Of a stretch of DNA of 64,000 bases, positions 27,246 to 35,608 are shown one piece after another. A model generated the notes under the pieces. That model did no database searches, was not told where the DNA came from, and was given only the letters and a program-made list of their open reading frames with translations. The position numbers were made by a program, and so were the translations under genes. The DNA is from Paraburkholderia lacunae (GTDB lineage Bacteria; Pseudomonadota; Gammaproteobacteria; Burkholderiales; Burkholderiaceae): NCBI RefSeq assembly GCF_003353175.1, contig NZ_QHKS01000006.1, positions 186,001 to 250,000 on the forward strand. Reading direction: 5' to 3'. Position 1 is the stretch's first letter. Each line of letters starts with the position of its first letter.

Positions 27246-28588
27246 TGAAGATACTCGACCAGATTGAAGAACCCAGCCCGGCGATTTCGTATGCGGGCCT
27301 GATCGAGCGGATCGAGATCTTGCGCTCGACGCTACGCTGGTCCTCGCGCCTCGAGCGCGCCGACATCGACAAGCTGCTCAGGCAAGCCACTTCGTTGCGC
27401 GACGAGGTGATGCAACTCTCGCACAAGGAGCGCTTCGTGCAGGCGGCGGTGGCCGAACCCGCGCGCGTCGATCAATCGCGCGGCGCGCGCAGAAAGGCGT
27501 TGATCGAGCGCAGCTTCATTTTCGAGGGCACGTTCGGCGACAATCCGCGCTTGCTCGAATCGCTCGAAATCGCCGAAAAGGCGGCGCCCACCGATCTGCC
27601 CGTGCTGATCGACGGCGAAAGCGGCACCGGCAAGGAACTGATGGCGAAGGTGATTCACGCGAACGGCTCGCGCGCGGACAAGCCGTTTATCTCCGTGAAC
27701 TGCGGCGCGATTCCCGACAATCTGCTGGAGTCGGAATTGTTCGGGCATCGCAAGGGCGCGTTCACGGGGGCGTCCAACGACCGTAAAGGCAAATTCGAAA
27801 GCGCGCATACCGGCACGATCTTTCTCGACGAAATCGGCGAGTTGCCGCTCGCCGGCCAGGTGAAGCTGCTGCGCGTGCTGGAAGCGCACGAGATTCAACG
27901 CGTGGGCTCCGACGAAACGATTGCCGTCGATACGCGGATCGTCGCGGCGACCAATCGCAACTTGCGGCAACTGAGCGAGGAGGGCAAGTTTCGCGAAGAC
28001 CTGTTCTATCGGCTCAGCGTGATTCATGTCACGCTGCCGCCGTTGCGCGAGCGGCGCGACGAGATTCCGCTGCTGATTGCGTGGTTCGGCGACGAGGCGG
28101 CCGGCACGCTGAAGCGCCGGCCCGTCAGACTGACGCCGCGCTTGCGCGACTTTCTGCTGAACTATGCCTATCCGGGCAATATCCGCGAACTGCGCAACGT
28201 GATGTATCGCGTGTCGTGCCTCGCCGGCGACATGGCGGACGTCGATCATCTGCCGGTGGACATGCGGCCGGCTGCGCCCGGTTCGGCCGCGGCGGCGGGC
28301 TCGGCGTCGTCAGGCGGTGAGCCCATCAGCGTGGCGAATCTGATGTCGCTGAGCGACGCCAAGCGAGCCGCCAGCGACGATGCGGAAAAAGCGTTCCTGG
28401 AGCGCGGGCTTCGCGAGGTAAGCGGCACGGTTGCCGAACTGGCCAGACGCATCGACATGAACCGTTCGCATCTGCAAATGCTGCTGAAGAAGCACGGCCT
28501 GCATTCGAAGGATTTTCGCAACCGGAACGTGCCGCCGCCCGGCAACAACGGCGCCGATGAAAACGATGAAGAAGACGACGATAGTTGA
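27245..28588 (+). CDS. Sigma54-dependent transcriptional activator without receiver domain
   Basis: A 447-residue bacterial enhancer-binding protein. The short N-terminal region (about 1-95) is helical and has no CheY-like receiver, GAF or PAS motif. The AAA+ domain follows, with Walker A GESGTGKE (124-131), the sigma54-contacting GAFTGA loop (171-176) and [10 protein letters not shown] (about 196-205). The C-terminus has a Fis-type helix-turn-helix ([19 protein letters not shown], about 397-415) and an acidic tail. ATG 27245 overlaps the exporter stop (TGATG). Three sigma54-type promoters in this cluster precede peptide genes or their remnants, so local activation is the natural inference. 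Without a receiver, input may come through the phospho-signalling proteins of the cluster. Confidence 0.93.
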   Translation: MKILDQIEEPSPAISYAGLIERIEILRSTLRWSSRLERADIDKLLRQATSLRDEVMQLSHKERFVQAAVAEPARVDQSRGARRKALIERSFIFEGTFGDNPRLLESLEIAEKAAPTDLPVLIDGESGTGKELMAKVIHANGSRADKPFISVNCGAIPDNLLESELFGHRKGAFTGASNDRKGKFESAHTGTIFLDEIGELPLAGQVKLLRVLEAHEIQRVGSDETIAVDTRIVAATNRNLRQLSEEGKFREDLFYRLSVIHVTLPPLRERRDEIPLLIAWFGDEAAGTLKRRPVRLTPRLRDFLLNYAYPGNIRELRNVMYRVSCLAGDMADVDHLPVDMRPAAPGSAAAAGSASSGGEPISVANLMSLSDAKRAASDDAEKAFLERGLREVSGTVAELARRIDMNRSHLQMLLKKHGLHSKDFRNRNVPPPGNNGADENDEEDDDS

Positions 28589-28604
28589 CGGTGCGCTCAC
28601 GCCA

Positions 28605-29378
28605 TCAGGGCGCCGCCGGGTTGAGCAGCGTTTTGTCGGGCGCGTGGAGATCTTCGGCCTGCACGACCACGGCGGTGATGTTGTCGCGCCCGCCGCGCGC
28701 GAGCGCCAGATTGACCAGTTCATCGGACGCGCGCTCGCATTCCACCGTGGTCAATACGGCGAGTATTTCCTGGTCGGTGATCTCGTTGCTCAGGCCGTCG
28801 CTGCATAGCAGAAAGACGTCGCCGTCCGCGACTTCGATCGCATCGTCGTCGAGTTCGAGCCGGTCCGTGGCGCCGACCGCGCGCGTAATCATGTGCTGCG
28901 CCGGATGATTGCGCGCCTGTTCGCCGGTGATCACACCCAGCGATTTGAGTTCTTCGACCTGGCTATGGTCACGCGTCAGCTGCCGCAATTGCCCTTCGCG
29001 ATACAGATAGAGCCGGCTGTCGCCCGCCCACAGGTAACCGCAGAAGCGGTCGCACGCGAGCAGCACGATTACCGTGCTGCCGATCCGCTGCACCTGGCGG
29101 CGTACCGCTTCGTCCCTGAGCTGACGGTTGGCCGTTTGCAGCCGGGCGCGCGCTTCGGCGATAAAGGCTTTCATGCCCGCCGGCGACGTGAGCCGGCTCA
29201 ATGTATCGATCACCAGGCGGCTCGCCAGATCGCCGACCGCGTGCCCGCCCATGCCGTCGGCGACGGCCCAGCGCCCGAGTTCGGGCTGGTCGAGGCAGGC
29301 ATCTTCGTTGATTTCGCGCACGCACCCCACGTCGGTACGTGCGGACGACGTCCATCGAAATTGGCTTGCACAGGTCAC
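28605..29378 (-). CDS. PP2C-family Ser/Thr protein phosphatase
   Basis: A 257-residue PPM/PP2C phosphatase with the conserved metal-binding acidic motifs: REINEDACL (about 21-29), VADGMGGHAVGD (about 39-50), LWAGDSRLYLY (about 115-125), LLCSDGLSNEI (about 189-199) and GRDNITAVVV (about 229-238). There is no membrane segment, so it acts in the cytoplasm and probably reverses phosphorylation by the kinase at 11224. It starts at GTG 29378, 5 bp after the stop of peptide gene 3, and so shares its sigma54 promoter. It is convergent with the activator gene, 16 bp apart. Confidence 0.93.
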   Translation of the reverse strand: MTCASQFRWTSSARTDVGCVREINEDACLDQPELGRWAVADGMGGHAVGDLASRLVIDTLSRLTSPAGMKAFIAEARARLQTANRQLRDEAVRRQVQRIGSTVIVLLACDRFCGYLWAGDSRLYLYREGQLRQLTRDHSQVEELKSLGVITGEQARNHPAQHMITRAVGATDRLELDDDAIEVADGDVFLLCSDGLSNEITDQEILAVLTTVECERASDELVNLALARGGRDNITAVVVQAEDLHAPDKTLLNPAAP

Positions 29379-29383
29379 AACGT

Positions 29384-29671
29384 CTACACCGTATCGTTTC
29401 TGCTGCGTGCGTCGGGAGAGACACTGATGTTCGAGTTCGCGCCGGTGTTGCGGACATCGACCGACTGGAACTGGTTGATCATCTGGTTAGCATAGAAGTT
29501 GTTCGAGACCTCGTACAGGTTGACGACCGGTCCGATGCTGGGGGTTTCCCGCACATAGGGCTGAATCCAGCCATACACCCACGGCGCACCGCCGCCGCCG
29601 CGAATCGCCGCCATTGCTTTACGGTCGAGTGCGAGGTTCAGCGCCAGGTCATTTACGGTAATTGAGGCCAT
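29384..29671 (-). CDS. Double-glycine leader precursor peptide 3
   Basis: A 95-residue precursor. The leader (1-26) has I-T-V-N-D-L at 4-9, L-D-R-K-A-M at 15-20 and A-I-R-G-G at 22-26, the same pattern as the peptides at 10335 and 17028. The predicted mature part (about 69 residues) starts with a Trp/Tyr/Pro-containing section and ends in an Asn/Ser-rich section (N-T-G-A-N-S-N-I-S-V-S-P), resembling in composition the tail of peptide 2. There is no cysteine. ATG 29671 is preceded by GGAGAT, and a very good sigma54 promoter lies about 63 bp upstream. It is cotranscribed with the PP2C gene. The activity is unknown. Confidence 0.8.
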   Translation of the reverse strand: MASITVNDLALNLALDRKAMAAIRGGGGAPWVYGWIQPYVRETPSIGPVVNLYEVSNNFYANQMINQFQSVDVRNTGANSNISVSPDARSRNDTV

Positions 29672-29733
29672 GTCGATCTCCGGTTGGCCGCCCGGGGGCG
29701 GCGCGCGGTTAAAAGAGAAGTTGAGCGTGATGG

Positions 29734-29750
29734 TGCAAGTGGCATGCCAA
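29734..29750 (-). promoter_or_regulatory. Sigma54 (-24/-12) promoter of peptide 3 and PP2C
   Basis: Minus-strand TTGGCATGCCACTTGCA: TGGCAT, 5 nt, TTGC then A, an almost perfect -24/-12 element. The predicted start near 29724 leaves a leader of about 53 nt before the peptide ATG. Confidence 0.82.
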
Positions 29751-30111
29751 TTTGCCGCCGCCGCGCGCGGTTTGTCGTAACGCGTTGATTGGGTGGCGAT
29801 TCCGCTCGTTCAGTCGCGCTTCCTATGTTCAGGTCGAAGCCGGAAGGTCGGTTTGCAGCCAACAGCGGCGAGCTCGAACCGGTGCTGCACCCAACACATT
29901 GGCAAGGCCATGTAGAGCCCTCGCCGGCTTCCCCAAATGATCGTCAAACGCCAACACATCGACGCGAAATCTGTCGGCTGCCGCCGTACACCTGCTTGAT
30001 TCCCGAACCCTCGAAAATGCCGCTTGCCCCGTAAACAAAGGCTTCCGCGCCCATGGCCCGGATGATGCGAAAGACCTCGCAACAGTGTTGGATATTGAAG
30101 CGAGGCCAGCC
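29751..30111. other. Intergenic stretch, possible coding relic
   Basis: 361 bp between the sigma54 promoter and the LRAT-like gene. On the minus strand (about 30010-30100) a short piece reads I-I-R-A-M-G-A-E-A-F-V-Y-G, faintly like the start of a LuxR-type autoinducer-binding domain, but the frame then breaks. No intact gene is supportable. Confidence 0.35.
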
Positions 30112-30615
30112 ATGAACACCCACCCTCTGCAGACGAACATCGAACGGCGCAGCGAAGGCCGCGACGATACGTCGACCATCGATCTGCCGATCGGCGCGCA
30201 TCTCGTCACGCAACGCAACGGTTACGAACACCACGGTATCTACGTCGGCAACGGCCGGGTGGTGCATTACTCCGGTTTTGCGAACGCGGCTCATCGCGGT
30301 CCGGTGGAAGAAGTCGAACTGGCGCGCTTTGCCGCCGGCCATCCGCTGTCGGTTCGCACGACACCCTGCGCGCGCTACCAGGGCGACGAGGCCGTGCGCC
30401 GCGCCCGTTCCCGGCTGGGCGAAAACCGCTACAGGCTCCTGACCAACAACTGCGAGCACTTCTGCGCGTGGTGCCTGCTCGGCGAAAGCCGCAGCGAACA
30501 GGTGCATTGCTGCCTGACCCATCCGCGCACCGGCATGCATGCGCTGCTGTGCCTGGTGAAGGCTTTTGTCGAAAGTGGTGCGAAGGGTGGTCAGATCGCT
30601 GCGCAGGCTGCGTGA
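30112..30615 (+). CDS. LRAT-fold (NlpC/P60-superfamily) cysteine protein
   Basis: A 167-residue protein with the circularly permuted NlpC/P60 pattern of lecithin:retinol acyltransferase-like proteins. His in GYEHHGIYVGNGRVVHYSG (His40/41 and His52) precedes the Cys in TNNCEHFCAWC (Cys114), the catalytic-triad arrangement of the family. Bacterial members act as thiol hydrolases or acyltransferases of mostly unknown substrate. There is a hydrophobic C-terminal stretch (about 141-153) but no signal peptide. ATG 30112 has GAGG about 9 nt upstream and is preferred to GTG 30085. It is followed after 39 bp by a small gene on the same strand. A link to the peptide cluster is possible but unproven. 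Confidence 0.82.
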   Translation: MNTHPLQTNIERRSEGRDDTSTIDLPIGAHLVTQRNGYEHHGIYVGNGRVVHYSGFANAAHRGPVEEVELARFAAGHPLSVRTTPCARYQGDEAVRRARSRLGENRYRLLTNNCEHFCAWCLLGESRSEQVHCCLTHPRTGMHALLCLVKAFVESGAKGGQIAAQAA

Positions 30616-30654
30616 GCGAGTGGAAAGAGTGGAACGGGACTCGAGGAGAACGTC

Positions 30655-30909
30655 ATGGCTGCCGCTGAAAAGACCTTGCACTGGGCCGTCGATAAATGGC
30701 TCGCACCGACACCGTCGATGCCCGCGCGCGTCACGCAGTTTTGCCACAGCAAGCTGCAGCATCAGCGCTATGTCTGCGTGGAAGCACTCCGCCCAGGCGG
30801 CCTGCTGTCGATCTTTTTCTTCCGTCACGACGACGGCTCATGGAACGTGTTTCCGCCGCAAGCCGAGCGGCCCGCGATGAACGGCCATCGCCGCGCGGCG
30901 GTTTGCTAG
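30655..30909 (+). CDS. Small hypothetical protein
   Basis: An 84-residue protein of unrecognised family with a good ribosome-binding site (GAGGAG 9 nt before ATG 30655). It contains an aromatic central section (LLSIFFFRHDDGSWNVFPP, about 50-68) after a segment with CHSKLQHQRYVCVEAL. There is no clear signal peptide. It is probably cotranscribed with the LRAT-like gene. Its last codons (RRAAVC and TAG) lie inside a 24-bp sequence repeated exactly at 42879-42902, so its C-terminus may have been altered by a rearrangement. Confidence 0.6.
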   Translation: MAAAEKTLHWAVDKWLAPTPSMPARVTQFCHSKLQHQRYVCVEALRPGGLLSIFFFRHDDGSWNVFPPQAERPAMNGHRRAAVC

Positions 30910-30911
30910 TC
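30888..30911. repeat. 24-bp direct repeat, left copy
   Basis: A perfect 24-bp match, same orientation, to 42879-42902, containing the self-complementary core CGCCGCGCGGCG followed by GTTTGCTAG. The two copies bracket the 12-kb catabolic block, each at the 3' end of a flanking gene. They could mark a past insertion or be a repeated terminator-like element. Confidence 0.8.
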
Positions 30912-30948
30912 CCGCGAGGGTATCCGTCGTTCTCCCGGCAGCGGAACG

Positions 30949-31680
30949 CTACACGCTGATCGCCGCTGCCGCCTTCGCGACGGCCTTGCCCCATTCTTCA
31001 AGACGCTTGGGCTCATAGCGGGATTCGGGCATGGAGATGCAGATGCTGCCCACCGGCGCGCCGTCGGAATCAATGATCGGCGCGCCGATCGCGCACACCG
31101 CGCGACGGTATTGCGACAGGTTGATCGAATAGCCGCGTTGCCTGATGCGTTCGAGTTCGAGTCTTATTTCGGCAGGGTCGCACGGCGTCGTCTCGCTGAA
31201 TTTCGGCAGGTCGCGGCTCAGAATTTCTTCCACCTCCGCCTCGCTCATGTACGCAAGCACGGCGAGGCCGGTTGCCGTTGCATGGAACGGACTGAGATCG
31301 CCGATCGGACTGAACGTGCGGACGGTTTGCGTGCAATCCGCGCGATCGATCAGCACCATCGACTTGGTGCTGTCCGGGATCGACAGGTGAATCGTCTCGT
31401 TGGTCAAGTCGCGAAGTTCCCGCATCGGCTCGCGTGCGGCGGCGTACAGCGTGCCGCCGCGCAGGGCGGCCGGACGCACGCCGAGAATTCGCGCGCCCAC
31501 TTCCCAGCGCGTCACGTCGCCACCGGTCTGACGTAGCCAGCCGGCTTCGAGAAAGGTCAGCAGCACACGCTGCACGCTGGACTTCGGCATGTCGAGCAAA
31601 CGCGCCAGCACACCCACGCTGACCGGTTGGTTCCGCGACACCGCCTCGAGAATTTCCAGACTCTTCAACAAACTTTTCAT
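30949..31680 (-). CDS. IclR-family transcriptional regulator
   Basis: A 243-residue regulator with an N-terminal winged helix-turn-helix (about 1-60: SLEILEAVSRNQPVSVGVLA, PKSSVQRVLLTFLEAGWLRQ) and a C-terminal IclR effector domain (about 75-243: PFHATATGLAVLAYM, GYSINLSQYRRAVCAIGAPI). A longer upstream frame to 32739 is antisense to the next genes and is not used; the start is ATG 31680. It is divergent from the aldo/keto reductase operon and is its likely local regulator, sensing an aromatic or amino-acid-derived catabolite. Inverted repeats in the intergenic region are possible operators. Confidence 0.93.
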   Translation of the reverse strand: MKSLLKSLEILEAVSRNQPVSVGVLARLLDMPKSSVQRVLLTFLEAGWLRQTGGDVTRWEVGARILGVRPAALRGGTLYAAAREPMRELRDLTNETIHLSIPDSTKSMVLIDRADCTQTVRTFSPIGDLSPFHATATGLAVLAYMSEAEVEEILSRDLPKFSETTPCDPAEIRLELERIRQRGYSINLSQYRRAVCAIGAPIIDSDGAPVGSICISMPESRYEPKRLEEWGKAVAKAAAAISV

Positions 31681-31700
31681 GTGCGTCTCCAGTGATGGGC

Positions 31701-31799
31701 GGCGATGGGCGAGCGCGCCCATCGCCCGCTTGCAACGGGGAAAAGTGCGTGTTACCTTGCACGTGCTGATTATGGAACGCCGTGCCGTATTGTGGCACG
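31701..31799. promoter_or_regulatory. Divergent control region with two inverted repeats
   Basis: Between the IclR gene and the catabolic operon. CGTGCCGTATTGTGGCACG (31781-31799, 6-bp arms) has the size of an IclR-type operator. A longer inverted repeat with 10-bp arms (GGCGATGGGC, 31701-31710, and GCCCATCGCC, 31717-31726) would form a hairpin in the regulator's 5' leader. Confidence 0.4.
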
Positions 31800-31839
31800 C
31801 CTCGAGCAAGTTGTGAAGCATTGGAGAACCTCTTCCGCG

Positions 31840-32724
31840 ATGGGACTTTCCGCTCACCCGCCCGCGACTGTGCCGGCCATCGACGCCAACGGCGCGCGCA
31901 TCCCGAGGATGGGCCTCGGCACATGGCGATCCACTCACGACGAAGGCGTGTGTGCCGTGCGCGCGGCGCTCGAAGCCGGGTATCGCCATATCGACACCGC
32001 GGCCCGCTATGAAAACGAGCAGGCGGTCGGCCAGGCGCTCGCAGCGAGCGCGCTGCCTCGCGACGAGGTGTTCGTCACCACCAAGGTCTGGCATACCGAA
32101 TTGCGCGCGAACGACTTCCGCCGCGCGGCGCAAGCGAGCGTCGCCCGGCTCGGACTCGATCACGTCGACCTGCTGCTCGTGCATTGGCCCAATCCCGAAG
32201 TGCCGCTCGAAGAGACGATAGGCGCGCTTTGCGACGCGCAACGCAGCGGCCTGACGCGTCACATCGGCGTATCGAACTTTCCGGTGGCGCTGCTCGAGCG
32301 CGCGGTCGCGCTGGCCTCCGTGCCGCTGGTCGCGAATCAGTGCGAATACCACCCTTATCTCGACCAGACCCGGTTGCTGGCGGCGTGCTCGCGGCACGGC
32401 ATGGCGCTGATCTCGCACTCGCCGCTCGGCAGCGGCAAGCTGCTCGCCGATCCTGTGATTGCCGACATCGCGCAGCGGCATGAGCGCAAGCCGGCCCAGA
32501 TCATTTTGCGCTGGCTGATGCAGCAACCCGGCGTGGCGGCCATTCCCAAATCGTCGAATCCGGTGCGCATCGGCGAAAACCTGGCGGTATTCGATTTCGA
32601 ACTCGATGCATTGTCGATGGCGCGCATTAGCGCGCTTGCGCGCGCCGACGGCCGCGTGAGCAAGCCGGCCTGGCATCCGGAATGGGACACCCCGGCAAAT
32701 CCTCTCGTGGCGGCGAAACCATGA
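31840..32724 (+). CDS. Aldo/keto reductase (2,5-diketo-D-gluconate reductase-like)
   Basis: A 294-residue AKR. The catalytic tetrad can be placed: Asp in GYRHIDTAARYENEQAVG (Asp and Tyr), Lys in VFVTTKVW and His in LLLVHWP. The NADPH-binding part has IPKSSNPVRIGENLAVFDFEL near the C-terminus. It reduces an aldehyde or ketone with NADPH; the physiological substrate is unknown. I use ATG 31840, the first plausible start after the divergent promoter region; a longer frame from 31705 overlaps that region. The stop overlaps the aminotransferase start (ATGA), so it is the first gene of the catabolic operon. Confidence 0.9.
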   Translation: MGLSAHPPATVPAIDANGARIPRMGLGTWRSTHDEGVCAVRAALEAGYRHIDTAARYENEQAVGQALAASALPRDEVFVTTKVWHTELRANDFRRAAQASVARLGLDHVDLLLVHWPNPEVPLEETIGALCDAQRSGLTRHIGVSNFPVALLERAVALASVPLVANQCEYHPYLDQTRLLAACSRHGMALISHSPLGSGKLLADPVIADIAQRHERKPAQIILRWLMQQPGVAAIPKSSNPVRIGENLAVFDFELDALSMARISALARADGRVSKPAWHPEWDTPANPLVAAKP

Positions 32725-34178
32725 AGCTGATCGACACACTCATGAATGCGGGGACGACCCCGGCGGCCACGCCGGGCGACATCACCCTGGCAACGGACAG
32801 GCACCACCTGATGCACCCTGGCACGCACGCGTTCGACCATTCGTGCGGCGCGGTGGACGGCCGCCTGATGACGCACGCCGCGGGCATCCGCATCGAGGAT
32901 CACGCGGGGCGCTCCTACATCGACGCGTTCGCGGGCCTTTATTGCGTGAACATCGGCTACGGACGCGAGGAGATGGCCGAGGCGATCACGGCGCAGACCC
33001 GCAAGCTGTCCTTCTATCACACGTATGCGGGCTTCTCGAACGACCCCGCTGTCGAACTGTCGCGACGGCTGATCGAGGAGTGGTCGCCGCCCGGCATGAA
33101 GAAGGTGTTCTACGGCATGTCCGGTTCCGATGCCAACGAGACCCAGGTCAAACTGGTCTGGTACTACAACAACGTGCTCGGGCGGTCGCGCAAGAAAAAA
33201 ATCATCGCGCGGCAACGCAGCTATCACGGCTCCGGCATCGCAACCGGCAGCCTCACGGGTCAGCCGAAGTTTCATGCGGGATTCGACTTGCCCATGCCGC
33301 CAATACTGCACACGGCCAGTCCGGACTTCTATCGCGATGCGCGGCCCGGTGCCAGCGAAAGCGAATTCGTGGCGGACTGCGTCGAACAGTTGGAACGGTT
33401 GATCGCCCGGGAAGGTGCCGACACGATCGCCGCATTCTTCGGCGAACCGGTGATGGGGTCGGGCGGCATCGTGCCGCCGCCGGCAGGATATTGGCCGGCC
33501 ATGCAGGCGGTGCTGAAGCGTCACGACATTCTGTTCGTCGCCGATGAAGTGGTCTGCGGATTCGGACGGCTGGGCTCGCGCACGGGCAGCGCGCATTACG
33601 GCCTCGAACCCGATCTGATCTCGGTCGCGAAGGGGCTGACGAGCGGATACCTGCCGCTGTCCGGCGTGATCGTCAGCGAGCGGGTGTGGGAGGTGATCGA
33701 GCGCGGCTCGCGCGAGCAAGGCGCGATGAACCACGGCTGGACGTACTCGGGACATCCGGTGTGCGCGGCTGCGGCGCTGACCAACCTCGACATCATCGAG
33801 CGCGAGCAGCTGGTGAGCCATGCCGCCGACGTCGGCGGCTATTTACTCCAACGTTTGCATGCCGAGTTCGACGCTCATCCGCTCGTCGGCGATGTACGCG
33901 GCGTGGGGATGCTCGCGGCCCTTGAACTGATGGCCGACAAGACCGAACGCAAGCCGTTTGCGCCCGCGCTGAAGGCCAGCCAGCGCGTGGCGCAGGCGGC
34001 GCTCGAGCGCGGGCTGATCGTCCGCGCGCTCGGCACGAACGACATCGTCGGATTCGCGCCGCCGCTGGTCGCCACGCGAGCGGATATCGACGAGATCGTC
34101 GCCATCGCGCGGCAGGCGTTGCACGCCGCGAGCGACGGCCTGGCAGGCGTGCATGCCACCCGTACCGAGGCTCGCTGA
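32721..34178 (+). CDS. Class III PLP-dependent aminotransferase
   Basis: A 485-residue omega-amino acid/diamine-type aminotransferase. Landmarks: GIRIEDHAGRSYIDAFAGL near the N-terminus, FYGMSGSDANETQVKLV (phosphate binding), YHGSG (aromatic stacking), the D-E of LFVADEVVCGFGRLG (PLP pyridine contact) and Lys in DLISVAKGLTSGYLPLSG (Schiff-base lysine, about residue 303). Such enzymes move the amino group of amines or beta/omega-amino acids to pyruvate or 2-oxoglutarate. The start is ATG 32721, coupled to the preceding gene. Beside an amine-oxidase-like FAD enzyme it probably degrades an amine or non-protein amino acid. Confidence 0.93.
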   Translation: MKLIDTLMNAGTTPAATPGDITLATDRHHLMHPGTHAFDHSCGAVDGRLMTHAAGIRIEDHAGRSYIDAFAGLYCVNIGYGREEMAEAITAQTRKLSFYHTYAGFSNDPAVELSRRLIEEWSPPGMKKVFYGMSGSDANETQVKLVWYYNNVLGRSRKKKIIARQRSYHGSGIATGSLTGQPKFHAGFDLPMPPILHTASPDFYRDARPGASESEFVADCVEQLERLIAREGADTIAAFFGEPVMGSGGIVPPPAGYWPAMQAVLKRHDILFVADEVVCGFGRLGSRTGSAHYGLEPDLISVAKGLTSGYLPLSGVIVSERVWEVIERGSREQGAMNHGWTYSGHPVCAAAALTNLDIIEREQLVSHAADVGGYLLQRLHAEFDAHPLVGDVRGVGMLAALELMADKTERKPFAPALKASQRVAQAALERGLIVRALGTNDIVGFAPPLVATRADIDEIVAIARQALHAASDGLAGVHATRTEAR

Positions 34179-34209
34179 GCCGCATTCCAACGCAACCAGG
34201 AACCCCATC

Positions 34210-35544
34210 GTGCCGACGCGCAAGCAAGTGTTTTCCTCCGATTTCACCGACACCCCGTACTGGTGGAAAGACTGGCGTCCGCACGACGAAACAATGTCGG
34301 AGGTGCCTCGCGACGTGGACGTCGCGATCGTCGGCGCCGGCTATGCGGGCTTGTCGTGCGCGCTCGAATTCGCCAGGTACGGCTTGTCCGTCGCGGTGCT
34401 CGAAGCTGGTGTGCCGGGCATCGGCGCGAGTACGCTCAGCGGCGGCCAGGTATCGGGCGGCGTGAACGTGGGCAAGGCGCCGTCGGGCAAGAAGCTGGAC
34501 AGTTCCGTACCGCAACAGCGTCAGCAGAAGCTGTTGCGCGAAGCATCCGCGTCGTACGACGTATTCGAACGCATCCTGCGCGACAACGCGATCGACTGTG
34601 CTTACGTGAAGGCAGGGCGCATCAACGCGATGTGGACCGACGCGCACATGGCCGCGTGGTGCAAACGCATCGTCGATCTGAACACGCATGCGTCGGCCGG
34701 CGCGCGGATTCTTTCGCGCGAGGAACTGCGCGGTGAACTCGCCAGCGACATCTACGCGGGAGGCGTGCTGCTCGAACGCGCGGGGCAGGTCCATCCGTCG
34801 CTGATGTTCGCCGGCCTGCTCGCCGCCGCCCGCCAAGCTGGCGCGACGGTATGCAGCAACGCCGCGGTCAGGAGCATCGCGCGCAGGGGCGCCGAACATC
34901 GGATCGAGACATCGCGGGGAACGCTTTCCAGCCGCCACGTGGTGGTCTGCACCAACGGCTACACAGGCGAATCGATGCCCGATCTGCAGCGCCGCGTGGT
35001 GCCGGTCGTGTCGCATCAGATCGCCACCGAGGAACTTGCCGCCGGCCTGCAAGCCTCGCTGATACCGAGGCGCCGCGGCATCTCGGAGACGCGCCGCGTT
35101 GTCAATTATTACCGCTATTCGCCCGACGGCAAGCGCCTTCTGTTCGGCGGCCGCGCGCGCTTCTACAACCTCGACCGGCGCCAGTCGGCGGCGATCCTGC
35201 ATGCGCAGATGATCGAGCGGTTCCCGCAGATGGCGGACGTCAAGGTGGCCTATAGCTGGGGCGGTACGGTCGCGCTGACGCTCGACTTCCTGCCGCATCT
35301 GGGCCGCACCGCCGACGGCGTTTACTACGCGCTCGGCTGCAACGGCAGCGGCGTGGTGATGATGACGTACCTCGGCTACAAGCTCGCGCGCCTGATCATC
35401 GAAGGGCAGGCGCCTGAGAGCAGCGCCTACGGTACGCCGATGCTCACGCACGCGCTCTATCGCGGCAAACCGTGGTTCATGCCGGCGCTCGGCAGCTATT
35501 ACCAGATTCGCGACGTCATCGACAAACGCAGGCAGCGCGCCTGA
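34210..35544 (+). CDS. FAD-dependent amine/amino-acid oxidoreductase (DAO family)
   Basis: A 444-residue flavoprotein. The Rossmann FAD site DVAIVGAGYAGLSCALEFA sits at about residues 37-55, after the N-terminal TPYWWKDWRPH typical of gamma-glutamylputrescine-oxidase/OrdL-like members of the DAO family. The C-terminal DAO part includes YSWGGTVALTLDFLPHLG and GCNGSGVVMMTYLG. I chose GTG 34210, which has AGGA 8 nt upstream, over an ATG at 34153 inside the previous gene. It probably oxidises a primary or secondary amine in the pathway of the neighbouring aminotransferase. A second, diverged DAO gene closes the cluster (41563). Confidence 0.88.
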   Translation: MPTRKQVFSSDFTDTPYWWKDWRPHDETMSEVPRDVDVAIVGAGYAGLSCALEFARYGLSVAVLEAGVPGIGASTLSGGQVSGGVNVGKAPSGKKLDSSVPQQRQQKLLREASASYDVFERILRDNAIDCAYVKAGRINAMWTDAHMAAWCKRIVDLNTHASAGARILSREELRGELASDIYAGGVLLERAGQVHPSLMFAGLLAAARQAGATVCSNAAVRSIARRGAEHRIETSRGTLSSRHVVVCTNGYTGESMPDLQRRVVPVVSHQIATEELAAGLQASLIPRRRGISETRRVVNYYRYSPDGKRLLFGGRARFYNLDRRQSAAILHAQMIERFPQMADVKVAYSWGGTVALTLDFLPHLGRTADGVYYALGCNGSGVVMMTYLGYKLARLIIEGQAPESSAYGTPMLTHALYRGKPWFMPALGSYYQIRDVIDKRRQRA

Positions 35545-35608
35545 ACGGCGTGTACTCGATCGGAGTTTCAATCATGGCAGCAGTGTCGACACAGGCAAGG
35601 ACAATGCA

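Noticed and set aside
31681..32739. Extension of the IclR gene over the divergent operon
   Set aside because: It would run antisense through the aldo/keto reductase gene; the family N-terminus fits ATG 31680.
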